From Streptomyces sp. R28 (GTDB lineage: Bacteria > Actinomycetota > Actinomycetes > Streptomycetales > Streptomycetaceae): a stretch of 64,000 bases of DNA. The position numbers were made by a program, and so were the translations under genes. Location: assembly GCF_041052385.1 (NCBI RefSeq), contig NZ_CP163439.1, forward strand, positions 6,685,001-6,749,000, read 5' to 3'. Position 1 is the first letter of the stretch, and each line of letters begins with the position of its first letter. Below, piece by piece: positions 24,745 to 32,887 of this stretch. The notes beneath the pieces are model-generated. The model had not been told where the DNA came from, did no database searches, and saw nothing but the letters and a program-made list of their open reading frames with translations.

Positions 24745-25719
24745 ATGGACGACAAGCCCGAAGCCAGGACGGGACCTGCTGCCGACACGGGCATCGACAC
24801 CGCTGCCGGCCTGGACCGGCGCGCCGAGCTCAGCGAGTTTCTGCGCACCCGGCGTGCCCGGCTGAAGCCGGAGGACGTCGGGCTGCCGGACTTCGGGCGG
24901 CACCGCAGGGTGCCGGGGCTGCGGCGCGAGGAGCTGGCACAGCTCGCCGGGGTGTCCGTGGCGTACTACACGCGCCTTGAGCAGGGCAACGGACGCAACG
25001 TCTCGGCGGAGGTCCTCGACGCGATCGCGCGGGCGCTGCGGCTGAGCGACGCCGAGCACGCGCACCTCACGCACCTCGCGAAGCCCAAGCAGCACAAGAA
25101 GAAGCAGGTCGCGCGGACGGAGCAGGTGCGGCCGGCGCTGCGGCAGCTGCTGGACTCGATCGAAGGCGTGCCCGCGTACATCTCCGGCCGGCGCTCGGAC
25201 ATCCTCGCCTGGAACCGGATGGCGGCGGCGGTCTTCGGCGACTGGTCGGAGCTGCCGCCGCAGGAGCGGAACTGGGCGCGGCTGGTGTTCCTGCGGCCCG
25301 AGTACCGCGACCTGTTCGTGGAGTGGGACCAGAAGGCGTACGACATGGTCAGCTACCTCCGCATGGACGCGGGCTGCCACTCGGACGATCCGCTCCTGTC
25401 CGCCCTGGTCGGCGAACTCTCCGTCAAGAGCGAGGAGTTCCGCCGGCTGTGGGCCACCCATGACGTCAAGGAGAAGAGCTACGGCGTCAAGCACCTGCGG
25501 CATCCGCTGGTGGGCGGGCTGACCTTGAACTTCGAGTCGTTCCGCCTGCCCGACGGCACCGAGCAGAGCCTGATCACGTACCACGCGGAGCCGGGGTCGC
25601 CGTCGGCGGAGGCGTTGCGGTTGCTGGCGAGCTGGGGCACCGACGCGACGAAGGCGGGGGCGACGGGTCCGACGGGCAGGACGGGTTCGGGCCCTGGGAC
25701 ATCGGCGCCGTCCGTGTGA
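24745..25719 (+). CDS. XRE-family regulator with MmyB-like ligand domain
   Basis: A 324-residue regulator. Residues about 27-100 form the helix-turn-helix region (VPGLRREELAQLAGVSVAYYTRLEQG), typical of this actinobacterial group. Residues about 125-290 are an MmyB-like PAS-fold ligand pocket (PAYISGRRSDILAWNRMA, WARLVFLRPEYRDLF) proposed in related proteins to bind fatty acids. The C-terminal 35 residues are low-complexity Gly/Thr/Pro. Divergent orientation suggests it controls the alcohol dehydrogenase and perhaps itself. Confidence 0.9.
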   Translation: MDDKPEARTGPAADTGIDTAAGLDRRAELSEFLRTRRARLKPEDVGLPDFGRHRRVPGLRREELAQLAGVSVAYYTRLEQGNGRNVSAEVLDAIARALRLSDAEHAHLTHLAKPKQHKKKQVARTEQVRPALRQLLDSIEGVPAYISGRRSDILAWNRMAAAVFGDWSELPPQERNWARLVFLRPEYRDLFVEWDQKAYDMVSYLRMDAGCHSDDPLLSALVGELSVKSEEFRRLWATHDVKEKSYGVKHLRHPLVGGLTLNFESFRLPDGTEQSLITYHAEPGSPSAEALRLLASWGTDATKAGATGPTGRTGSGPGTSAPSV

Positions 25720-25721
25720 GA

Positions 25722-25747
25722 GGCGCCCGGGGCTCGCCCCGGGCGCC
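25722..25747. terminator. convergent terminator
   Basis: GGCGCCCGGGG and CCCCGGGCGCC form a perfect 11-bp stem with a 4-nt loop between the XRE gene and the converging gene at 25755. Confidence 0.75.
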
Positions 25748-25754
25748 CGCCCCG

Positions 25755-26687
25755 TCAGGTGCCGAACCTCCACACGGCACGAGCGCCGGGCCCGACCGTG
25801 AGGGTCGACCGGCCGATCCGTTCCTCGTGCCGGTAAGACACCGCCTCGTTGAGCGAGAACTCGACCTGCCGCAGGCCCGCCTGGTCGCGCGCGACCACGT
25901 CGAAGCGGATCGTCGTCCCGCCTCCCCGCGCCACGACCCCGCCGCCCGGCACATCCCGGACGTGGAACCCGCCGGCCCGCAGCAGCGGCACCGTGTCGGC
26001 CAGGTCGCCTTCGGTCACCGCGAGGCGCACGGAGGTCACGTCACGCATCAGGTGATCGCGGTAGCCGTCGGACAGGTAGCGCTCCCGGCCCACGTCGCCG
26101 GGATGACCGGCCGGCTCGGTGTTGCTCCGCGGATCGGCGAAGTACTCCGGGCGGTACTCCATCCCCCAGGCACCGAAGGCGTCGTACTGATCGGAGGTGA
26201 AAACGGCGTCGAACCACGGCACCGGCACACCGTCACCGAAGTCACGTGTCTGCCGGAACTCGATCGGCTCGGCGACCCCCTGCTCCCGCAGGCGCGTGAT
26301 CACCGCACCCAGATCACCGGCCTGCTCGGTCGAGACGCCCATCCCGGCTGAGCCGAGCGTGCCGTCCTGGCCGGGCACATCACCCACCCCGAACAGTTCG
26401 AGATACGTCTCCCGGCCCATCAGGTAGCGGCCGGTCCAGGTCTGTCCGCCCGACCCGGTCGTGGTGCGGACCTGGAAGTTCGCGAACTCACGGAGATACG
26501 GGGAGTGTTCGATGGCGTCGGCGGTCTCCCGGTCGAGCACTCCGTAGGCGTGGTTGTAGAAGAGCAGCTGTCGATCGGACTGCGCCGGGCCCTCCTCGGC
26601 CAGCGCCTTCCCCGTACCGGTCCCGACCGCGCCGGTCAGGACTACGACGAGGGCCAAGAACATCTGTAACGCTCGGCGAAGCGGCAT
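25755..26687 (-). CDS. secreted DUF5829-like protein, possible extradiol/glyoxalase-like fold
   Basis: A 310-residue exported protein with a Sec signal peptide (MPLRRALQMFLALVVVLTGA, cleavage near KALA). The mature part starts with SDRQLLFYNHAYGVLDRETA, a pattern I associate with the DUF5829 family; conserved Tyr/His/Asp residues resemble VOC-like folds, but the catalytic role is unknown. ATG 26687 is preceded by TACGCT (complement at 26695-26700) seven nt away, so a leaderless transcript is likely and the longer in-frame start at 26738 is rejected. Confidence 0.65.
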   Translation of the reverse strand: MPLRRALQMFLALVVVLTGAVGTGTGKALAEEGPAQSDRQLLFYNHAYGVLDRETADAIEHSPYLREFANFQVRTTTGSGGQTWTGRYLMGRETYLELFGVGDVPGQDGTLGSAGMGVSTEQAGDLGAVITRLREQGVAEPIEFRQTRDFGDGVPVPWFDAVFTSDQYDAFGAWGMEYRPEYFADPRSNTEPAGHPGDVGRERYLSDGYRDHLMRDVTSVRLAVTEGDLADTVPLLRAGGFHVRDVPGGGVVARGGGTTIRFDVVARDQAGLRQVEFSLNEAVSYRHEERIGRSTLTVGPGARAVWRFGT

Positions 26688-26753
26688 GGGGAGGAGCGTA
26701 GGCCTGCGGGTGCCTGAATCGCAGATGTTTTCGAACATCGGGTGCTTCGGGGC

Positions 26754-26793
26754 AGGTGAGGTGAGGTGAGGTGAGGTGGGGTGAGGTGAGGGG
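26754..26793 (+). repeat. AGGTG pentanucleotide tandem repeat
   Basis: Eight consecutive 5-bp units, six exact AGGTG and two one-base variants, between two minus-strand genes. Such a simple repeat can vary in copy number by slippage and lies about 55 bp upstream of the start at 26687. Confidence 0.85.
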
Positions 26794-26837
26794 GGTTGGG
26801 CGGGCGAGGAGGGTGAGAAGGGCTAGGCAGGCGAGGT

Positions 26838-27329
26838 TCAGCGGCTGCGACCCTCGACCGCCGAAGCGATGTCGTCCAGGTCCTTCGCGACCGCCTTGCT
26901 CACCGCCCGTGCGCCCACGCCGCCCAGGATCCTCGCGAGCAGGCGCGTGGCGCCGCCGGAGGCCACGGCCGTGAACGTCATGCGGACCGTCGTCGCCGAC
27001 GGGCCGTCCGGCCGCAGCAGCCATTCCGAGACGTAGTGCGTGCCGTGAGACTCGGCCTCCACCACAAAGCATTCGGGCGGTTCGCTGGCGGTCACCCACA
27101 TCTCCTCGGTGGCTTCCCTGCCGAACATGCGCCGGGTCTCCCGCCACCGCGTACCGACGCCGAAGGCCCCCTCCGTGATGACTTCGACGTGCGTGACACC
27201 GCTGAGGACGTGCTCCATTCCCCTCAGGTCGGTCAGCGACTCCCAGACAGGGCCCTGGCCTGCGGCGATGCGCCGCTCCACGACGACGCTTCGGCTGCTC
27301 GTGCCACCCATCACGCCCATGACACCCAT
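26838..27329 (-). CDS. SRPBCC (polyketide cyclase/START-like) family protein
   Basis: A 163-residue protein with the helix-grip pattern: RSVVVERRIAAGQGPVWESL at the N-terminus, FGVGTRWRETR, TVRMTFTAVASGG and a long C-terminal helix (KDLDDIASAVEG). These domains bind hydrophobic ligands; no enzymatic residue can be named. The start is uncertain because three in-frame ATGs lie close together (27329, 27320, 27311) in the repeat MGVMGVMGG; none has a clear Shine-Dalgarno sequence. 27329 is used here. Confidence 0.75.
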   Translation of the reverse strand: MGVMGVMGGTSSRSVVVERRIAAGQGPVWESLTDLRGMEHVLSGVTHVEVITEGAFGVGTRWRETRRMFGREATEEMWVTASEPPECFVVEAESHGTHYVSEWLLRPDGPSATTVRMTFTAVASGGATRLLARILGGVGARAVSKAVAKDLDDIASAVEGRSR

Positions 27330-27390
27330 GAAAGCAGCAGGGTCCGTCAGCCGCGCGACGACCGAGCGCCGCGGGCGGAGGGCGCGCGAG

Positions 27391-28677
27391 TCAAACCAGT
27401 TCGGGTTGCGGTTCCGGCCGTGGCGCTGGTGCGGTCTTCGGCTCCCACGTTGTGGTGGTCCGCACATAGCCGTAGATCACGGAAATCATCGCCAGAATGA
27501 GAAGTGGTCCGAACACCCACGGATGTGCGGCCATTTCCACCGGCAGATAGCGGTACGACAGCAAGAGCGCGGCGAAGACCGTCGCGCTGTAAGCGACCAG
27601 CCGGATTCCGGGCCGATCCCAGCCGCGTGCCTGCGAGCGCAGAGCCGCCTCGACCGTGAGCACGAACACCACGCCGGCAATGAGATCCACGCCGTAGTGG
27701 TAGCCGAATCCCAGCGTCGCGCCGAGCGTGGCGATCAGCCAGAACACGCCGGCGAAGCGCAGAATTCGCGGCCCCTTGCGGGAATGAATGAAGATCGTGG
27801 TGGCCCATGCGGTGTGCAGGCTGGGCATGCAATTGCGCGGGGTGAGCCGGTCGTACGGCATCGCGTGCGGGGTGTCGAGCGGTGGCGGCACGTCCGGCCA
27901 CAGGTTGGCCAACGCCCAGTGTCCACCGCCGGTGCCGAAGGCGCCGGTGCCGTAGGCGAAGATCGGTCCGACCACAGGGAAGATCATGTAGATGCCCGGC
28001 CCGAGGAGGCCGATCACCAGGAAGGTGCGCACCAGATGGTGGCTCGGGAAGCGGCGTTCGACCGCCACGTTGCGCAGCTGGTACAGCGCGATGACGACCG
28101 CGGCCACCGCGAGCTGAACGTAGACGAAGTCGAGAACATGGGCGCCGACCGGACCGGTGGCCCTGACCATCCGGCCGACCAGCCACGACGGGTTGCCCAG
28201 CGCGTGATCGGCGGTTGCCACATACGGGTCGAGCACCGCAGGGCGGGTCTTCGCCGTGATGAGCAGCCAGGTGTCGCCGGTCTTGCGGCCGGCCACCAGC
28301 AGCAGGCCCAGCCCGACGCCCTTCAGTAGCAGGGCGCGTTCCCGGCCGGTGCGGCGTGTGAAGGCGATGACCGCACAGCCCAGCATCACCCACAGCGCGC
28401 CGTTGCCGAAGGGGTGGCCGTCGGTCGTCTTGACGTCGAACACCCACCGCACCAGCACCAGGACGACGTCGATGCCGATCGCGGCACCGATCGCGATGAG
28501 CCGCTGCCGCCGGGTGAGCACCACCATCATCAACGCCATACTGGCGTACAACAGAAATCCCGATTTAGGGGCAAATATCACCTCTCGCGCCTGGCTGGTG
28601 ATCGGCCCCGGCAGGCCGTACCGGCGCGCGGCGATCTCCAGCGCGATGAGGAATCCGAGCGTCACCACGCCTGCCAT
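27391..28677 (-). CDS. PAP2-superfamily integral membrane phosphatase/transferase
   Basis: A protein of 428 residues with about 10 hydrophobic segments. The PAP2 active-site motifs are recognisable at the C-terminal part: PRNCMPSLHTAWATT (C2, SLHTA) and FGYHYGVDLIAGV (C3, GxHY...D). The C1 motif is weak. Relatives act on lipid or inositol phosphates (for example inositolphosphotransferase-like Aur1 homologues). The start is ambiguous: ATG 28677 fits codon use, while an in-frame TTG at 28737 would add a basic RTRRRH segment before the first helix but uses rare codons (ATA, AGA). Confidence 0.8.
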   Translation of the reverse strand: MAGVVTLGFLIALEIAARRYGLPGPITSQAREVIFAPKSGFLLYASMALMMVVLTRRQRLIAIGAAIGIDVVLVLVRWVFDVKTTDGHPFGNGALWVMLGCAVIAFTRRTGRERALLLKGVGLGLLLVAGRKTGDTWLLITAKTRPAVLDPYVATADHALGNPSWLVGRMVRATGPVGAHVLDFVYVQLAVAAVVIALYQLRNVAVERRFPSHHLVRTFLVIGLLGPGIYMIFPVVGPIFAYGTGAFGTGGGHWALANLWPDVPPPLDTPHAMPYDRLTPRNCMPSLHTAWATTIFIHSRKGPRILRFAGVFWLIATLGATLGFGYHYGVDLIAGVVFVLTVEAALRSQARGWDRPGIRLVAYSATVFAALLLSYRYLPVEMAAHPWVFGPLLILAMISVIYGYVRTTTTWEPKTAPAPRPEPQPELV

Positions 28678-29001
28678 GGCCCACAGGGCATGTCTGCGTC
28701 TTGTTCGGGAAAATGCCCGCGATGATATAGGTATCAATTGTGGTGTTTTGGTTGATTTGAGATCTATCGGCGGAATAGATTGCTTATTGTGTCGAATGGC
28801 ATTGTTTTCCGTCCCGGAAAGGGCGGCGGGGTCGATCGTTCTTGAGTTCGAGCATGTTATCCGAGGAAAAATCCCGTGCCGATACCTTGGCCGGGATTCA
28901 GACTGCGGCAATGAAGGGAGACGGCATTCCCCGCGTGGCCGTTCCGATCTCGGTGCGCCGTGCGCAGCTCAATGCCGTTGCCGCAGGTCCGGACGCAGCG
29001 A
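28678..29001. other. AT-rich non-coding stretch
   Basis: About 320 bp with much lower G+C than its surroundings (for example ttttggttgatttgagatct near 28747-28766). No supportable gene is seen on either strand. It should hold the promoter of the PAP2-type gene. Confidence 0.5.
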
Positions 29002-29035
29002 AACGGGCCCTCGGTGAGCTGACCGAGGGCCCGTT
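29002..29035. terminator. terminator downstream of msrA
   Basis: AACGGGCCCTCGGT and ACCGAGGGCCCGTT form a perfect 14-bp stem with a 6-nt loop, 50 nt after the msrA stop on the minus strand. Confidence 0.8.
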
Positions 29036-29084
29036 CCTCTGTGTTCATGTCGGGGCGGAGGGAGCCGGTCGAGGCCGCGTCGGA

Positions 29085-29750
29085 TCAGCCCTCGGCCTTG
29101 GCCACGCCGATCGGGCAGGACACCCCGGTCCCGCCGATCCCGCAGTACCCGGCCGGGTTCTTGTCCAGGTACTGCTGGTGATACCCCTCCGCCGGGTAGA
29201 ACGCCCGGCCCTCCGCCGGAAGGACCTCCGTCGTGATCGTGCCGTGGCCGGAGCCCGTAAGGACCTGCTGGTACGACGCGCGGGAGGCCTCGGCCGTCTT
29301 GGCCTGGTCCGGGGTGTGGGTGTAGATCGCGGAGCGGTACTGGGTGCCGACGTCGTTGCCCTGGCGGAAGCCCTGGGTGGGGTCGTGGGACTCCCAGAAG
29401 GTCTTCAGCAGGCGCTCGTACGAGATCACGCTCGGGTCGAAGACCACGCGGACGGCCTCCGTGTGGCCGGTCAGGCCCGAGCAGACCTCCTCGTAGGTGG
29501 GGTTCTCGGTGTGGCCGCCCTGGTAGCCGACCAGGGTCGTCCACACGCCCGCCGGAAGCTGCCAGAACTTGCGCTCGGCGCCCCAGAAGCAGCCCAGACC
29601 GAAGTCGGCGACCTCGAGACCCTCGGGGTAGGGGCCGAGGAGCGGGTTGCCGAGGACCGTGTGGCGGTCGGGGACCGTGAAGGCCGGCTCGGCGCGGCCC
29701 TGCAGCGCCTGCTCGGGGGTGGGCAGGACGGGCGTACGGCCGAAGAGCAT
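29085..29750 (-). CDS. msrA: peptide methionine-(S)-S-oxide reductase
   Basis: A 221-residue MsrA that reduces methionine-S-sulfoxide in proteins and free form. The catalytic motif is GCFWG with Cys54, followed by YQGGHTENPTYEEVCSG and GTQYRSAIYTH. Two C-terminal resolving cysteines are present (GYCGIGGTGVSCPIG). ATG 29750 (MLFGRTPVLP) has GAAGGAA upstream; the longer in-frame extension is rejected. Thioredoxin or mycoredoxin would recycle it. Confidence 0.96.
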   Translation of the reverse strand: MLFGRTPVLPTPEQALQGRAEPAFTVPDRHTVLGNPLLGPYPEGLEVADFGLGCFWGAERKFWQLPAGVWTTLVGYQGGHTENPTYEEVCSGLTGHTEAVRVVFDPSVISYERLLKTFWESHDPTQGFRQGNDVGTQYRSAIYTHTPDQAKTAEASRASYQQVLTGSGHGTITTEVLPAEGRAFYPAEGYHQQYLDKNPAGYCGIGGTGVSCPIGVAKAEG

Positions 29751-29883
29751 GAGGGTTCCTTCCTCGCGGGACACACGGGACTCACGGTGCCTCTCGGCCC
29801 CGCGGGCCGGGGCCACGGCTGCGGTACGTCGGCAGGGGTACCTCCCCACCGGGCGGTCCCCCCTTCAACGTACGGCCAGGTCC

Positions 29884-30996
29884 TCAGATTCCGCCCCGCG
29901 CCCGCACGACCTGCGCCGCGCTGAAGTCCCGTTGCCGCACATATGCCTTGATCATCCTGTTCCGGCCGCCCTCGTACCACCACGGCAGGGCGTCGATGTA
30001 TCCGTCGACCAGCCGGAACTGCTCCACCGCGGCCTCGTACCGGTCCTGCCAGAACAGCAGGCTCGCCAGCAGGTGGCGAACCTGCGGGAGCCGCCAGTCG
30101 TCAGGGTTCGCGGCGCTCGCGGCCGCCACGTCGACCAGGGCGGCGTCGACCGCCGCGACGACCACCGGGCGCCGGTAGAACTCGTCCCGCTCCAGGTCGT
30201 CGTGCGCCCCCTCGTACTCGACGTACGCCTCCAGCGGCAGCACGCTCAGCAACTGCCCCGGCGCCCCCTTCCCGGCCGCGGTCCGGGCGAAGCTCTCCGC
30301 CAGCTCGTGCGAGCCATGCCACTTCGCGCACCAGTACTGCAGGGCGGCGGAGTGCGCGGCCAGGTGGTGCGGGTCGCGCCTGACGATCTCGGCCCAGAGC
30401 TCCTCGAACTTCTGGTGCGGCCGGCCGAGGCCCTTGGCCAGCGGGATCTCCACGATGAACGGGCACGGATCGTCGTCGCCCGCGAGCGCCTGGGCCTGCG
30501 CGCATGCCTCCCGGGCCTGGCCCAGGACGCGGTGGAAGCCCGCGGCCTGTTCCTGGGTCGTGTACTTGGCGTACGCCGCGCCCCGTATCTCCCAGGCGAG
30601 ATAGATCAGGTACTGGGCGAACACGAGAGCCGCGTCGGGGTCCTCCGGCCGCTCCGCCTTCCAGGCCAGCAGCCAGGCGTCGTCCTTGACGGCCTCCCGC
30701 GCCAGCGCACCGGAACGCCGGTCCCGCTCCTGCCAGTCCCGCCCGGCCTCGGCCAGGAACTCCGCTCCGGCCTTCCAGTCCCCGGCCCGCACGGCTTCCT
30801 TCGCGGCCGTGATCCGCGGGTCGGGAGCGTAGCCGTGGTCGGTGTCCAGCCGCTCGGCGGGCAGGAAGCCCAGCTGGGCGGAGGCCTTCGCCATGCCGCG
30901 ATGGTGCGCGGTCCCCTTCGGGGCCGTCTGCCGGCGCTTGCGGTGCCAGGAATAGATCATGAGAAGGAGGATGATCAGCGGGATGAGGCGAGCCAT
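29884..30996 (-). CDS. membrane-anchored helical-repeat protein, paralogue of the gene at 32888
   Basis: A 370-residue protein with one N-terminal membrane helix (MARLIPLIILLLMIYSW) followed by basic residues, so the bulk faces the cytoplasm. The rest is alpha-helical, TPR-like. Shared with the product of 32888-34006 are the helix pair around ALQYWCAKWHGSHELA and the C-terminal block QVRHLLASLLF...VDGYIDALPW. It resembles DUF4034-type proteins of unknown function. It is the last of three same-strand genes around an M48 protease. Confidence 0.75.
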   Translation of the reverse strand: MARLIPLIILLLMIYSWHRKRRQTAPKGTAHHRGMAKASAQLGFLPAERLDTDHGYAPDPRITAAKEAVRAGDWKAGAEFLAEAGRDWQERDRRSGALAREAVKDDAWLLAWKAERPEDPDAALVFAQYLIYLAWEIRGAAYAKYTTQEQAAGFHRVLGQAREACAQAQALAGDDDPCPFIVEIPLAKGLGRPHQKFEELWAEIVRRDPHHLAAHSAALQYWCAKWHGSHELAESFARTAAGKGAPGQLLSVLPLEAYVEYEGAHDDLERDEFYRRPVVVAAVDAALVDVAAASAANPDDWRLPQVRHLLASLLFWQDRYEAAVEQFRLVDGYIDALPWWYEGGRNRMIKAYVRQRDFSAAQVVRARGGI

Positions 30997-31016
30997 GGGC
31001 GTCTGACGTCCTTGAG

Positions 31017-31095
31017 CAGTGAGAGGCAGCAGGGGAGCGGGGGAGAGGCGGAGAGGGGGAGAGGGGGGAGAGGGGAGCGGGGAAGGGGGGCCAGG
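31017..31095 (+). repeat. purine-only (GGGGAGA)n-like tract
   Basis: Nearly uninterrupted A/G run rich in GGGGAG units in the gap between the M48 gene and its downstream neighbour. The strand has many G-runs, so G-quadruplex or triplex formation is possible; on the transcribed (minus) strand the RNA would be C/U-rich. Confidence 0.7.
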
Positions 31096-31114
31096 GCCTG
31101 CGCCGGATGTCTGG

Positions 31115-32713
31115 TCAGTCCGTCTGGGACAGCAGGCGGCGCAGTCCCTTCGTGTCCGGTACGTCCGCCACCGCCGCGTCCAGCGCCTGCTTCAGCTCCT
31201 CCTCGTAGCCGTCCGGCAGCCGCAGCCGCGCCGCGTCCTTCCAGGACAGCTCCCAGTGGGCCCGGCCGAGGCGGGCGAGCTCGGCGACGACCATGCGCGA
31301 GAGCCGGGCGCGCACCTGGGGGCGTACGAACTCGCGGGTGGCGCGGCCCGTGGCGGCCTGCGCCTCCTTCGACTTGGGGAGCCGGTCGGCCATCTCCCAC
31401 AGCCGGCCCGCGTCGACGGCGTCCAGGAAGGCGGCCAGGGAGCCGTCGCCGCCGTGGACCTCGGTGCCGGCGGCGCGCAACGGCTCGGCGTCCTGGTCGG
31501 CGTGCCAGAGCATCGACTCGTTCACCAGCTGCGGCCAGTCGGCGGCGCGGCGCAGCCGCTGGGCCTCGGGCGTGAGCGCGGAGTGCTCCAGCTCGGCGAA
31601 GGAACGGGCCGGGTCGGTGAGCAGGGCGAGTGCGGGGCGGGCGCCGGTCAGGGCGTTGTCGTCGTGGGGGAGTTGCTCGATGCGGGCGATGCGTTCGTCG
31701 ATGGGCGGGTGGGAGTCGTACGGGGACTGCTCCTCCTCGGGCAGTGCCCGCCGCATCTCGTCCAGCTCGTCGGCGCGCCCGGCCAGCAGATGGCGCAGCC
31801 CGCCGAAGACCTCACCGGGCGGCGGCAGCAGTCCGGCCGCGGTGCCGAGGGTCGCGTACGACTGCATGTAGAAGCCGTGGGCCGCGTCCAGGACGGGTAT
31901 CTCGCGCAGCGCGGACGCGGTGGCGTCGCGACCGGCGATACGCGCGGCGGCCAGGTCCGCGGCGAGCTCCTGCCGCCGGCCCACACCCTGGGAGGCGCGC
32001 AGGTAGAAGGTGCCGTACCAGAGGAAGGGCTTGGCGGCGAGGCGGTAACTCAGGCCCGCCGCCCCGGCGTCGACCTCGCTCGCCTTCTTGCCCTTGGCGA
32101 GCCGCTCGGCGTGCTTCTTCCCCTGCTTGGCCTCCTCCTTGGCGACCTTCCTGCGGGAGCGTTCGTGCAGGCCGGCGACGGTGCGCATCACCTGCAGGCG
32201 GCCGCGCAGGGTGATCGCGGCGAGGCGGGTGTCGTGGTTCGTGTAGTGCCCGAACTCGTGGGCCAGGACGGCCTGCAGCTGCGGTTCGCTCAGCCCCGTC
32301 ATCAGCGGCAGCCCGATGTACATGCGGCGCCGGCCGGGCTTGAGTCCGAGGAACGTCGCGTCCTCGGCCACGGCCGCGTTGACGTCCGGAGTCAGCAGGA
32401 TCTCGTCGGGCGCGCGGGTTCCCGTCTGCTCGGCCAGGGCCCGTACGGCGGCCCAGAGCGCGGGCTCCTGCTGCTCGGTCACGGGCAGGCCGGGCAGCGG
32501 TTCGTCCTTGGGCGTGCGCAGCGCGAACATGCCCTGCACGAGAGGGATCGCCAGCAGCGCGCTGACGATCCACACCTTGGCGGTGACGCTGCCGACCCCG
32601 CCCTCCGCGACGGCCCAGTCGACGGCGACGAGCGCGCCGAGCATGACGAAGCCGAGCAGATAGAACCCGGCGAGCAGGACAAGAGCACGCACCGCGCGCA
32701 GAGTTGCCCCCAT
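31115..32713 (-). CDS. M48-family membrane zinc metalloprotease
   Basis: A 532-residue HtpX/Ste24-like protease. Two membrane helices occupy about 10-60. The zinc site is LAHEFGHYTNH, His152-Glu-Phe-Gly-His156, and the third ligand is the Glu of RRQELAADLAAARIAG further on. A Lys/Glu-rich stretch (KVAKEEAKQGKKHAERLAKG) lies between the two halves of the active site. A PIDERIARIEQL segment, usual in M48B enzymes, follows. The C-terminal 170 residues are an extra helical domain of unknown role. It is flanked on the same strand by two paralogous membrane-anchored proteins, suggesting a joint function. Confidence 0.88.
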   Translation of the reverse strand: MGATLRAVRALVLLAGFYLLGFVMLGALVAVDWAVAEGGVGSVTAKVWIVSALLAIPLVQGMFALRTPKDEPLPGLPVTEQQEPALWAAVRALAEQTGTRAPDEILLTPDVNAAVAEDATFLGLKPGRRRMYIGLPLMTGLSEPQLQAVLAHEFGHYTNHDTRLAAITLRGRLQVMRTVAGLHERSRRKVAKEEAKQGKKHAERLAKGKKASEVDAGAAGLSYRLAAKPFLWYGTFYLRASQGVGRRQELAADLAAARIAGRDATASALREIPVLDAAHGFYMQSYATLGTAAGLLPPPGEVFGGLRHLLAGRADELDEMRRALPEEEQSPYDSHPPIDERIARIEQLPHDDNALTGARPALALLTDPARSFAELEHSALTPEAQRLRRAADWPQLVNESMLWHADQDAEPLRAAGTEVHGGDGSLAAFLDAVDAGRLWEMADRLPKSKEAQAATGRATREFVRPQVRARLSRMVVAELARLGRAHWELSWKDAARLRLPDGYEEELKQALDAAVADVPDTKGLRRLLSQTD

Positions 32714-32723
32714 GATGGGCTAA

Positions 32724-32761
32724 CCCCCCACAAGAAATGGACATGACGAAGTTGTGGGGGG
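32724..32761. promoter_or_regulatory. inverted repeat in the M48 gene leader
   Basis: CCCCCCACAA and TTGTGGGGGG, 10-bp perfect arms separated by 18 nt, are placed 11-48 nt upstream of the M48 start codon. It could be an operator or a leader hairpin sequestering the G-rich ribosome site. Confidence 0.45.
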
Positions 32762-32887
32762 AAGCGGAGTATGCCCTACCGCAGGTCAGCGCGCCAATGC
32801 CGGGACCGCGACGGAAAACGCCGGGGCGGCGCAGGGCAGGTGAGGCTGCTCAGCACCGGTGAGGCCGTCCAGTACCGGTGAGGCCGC

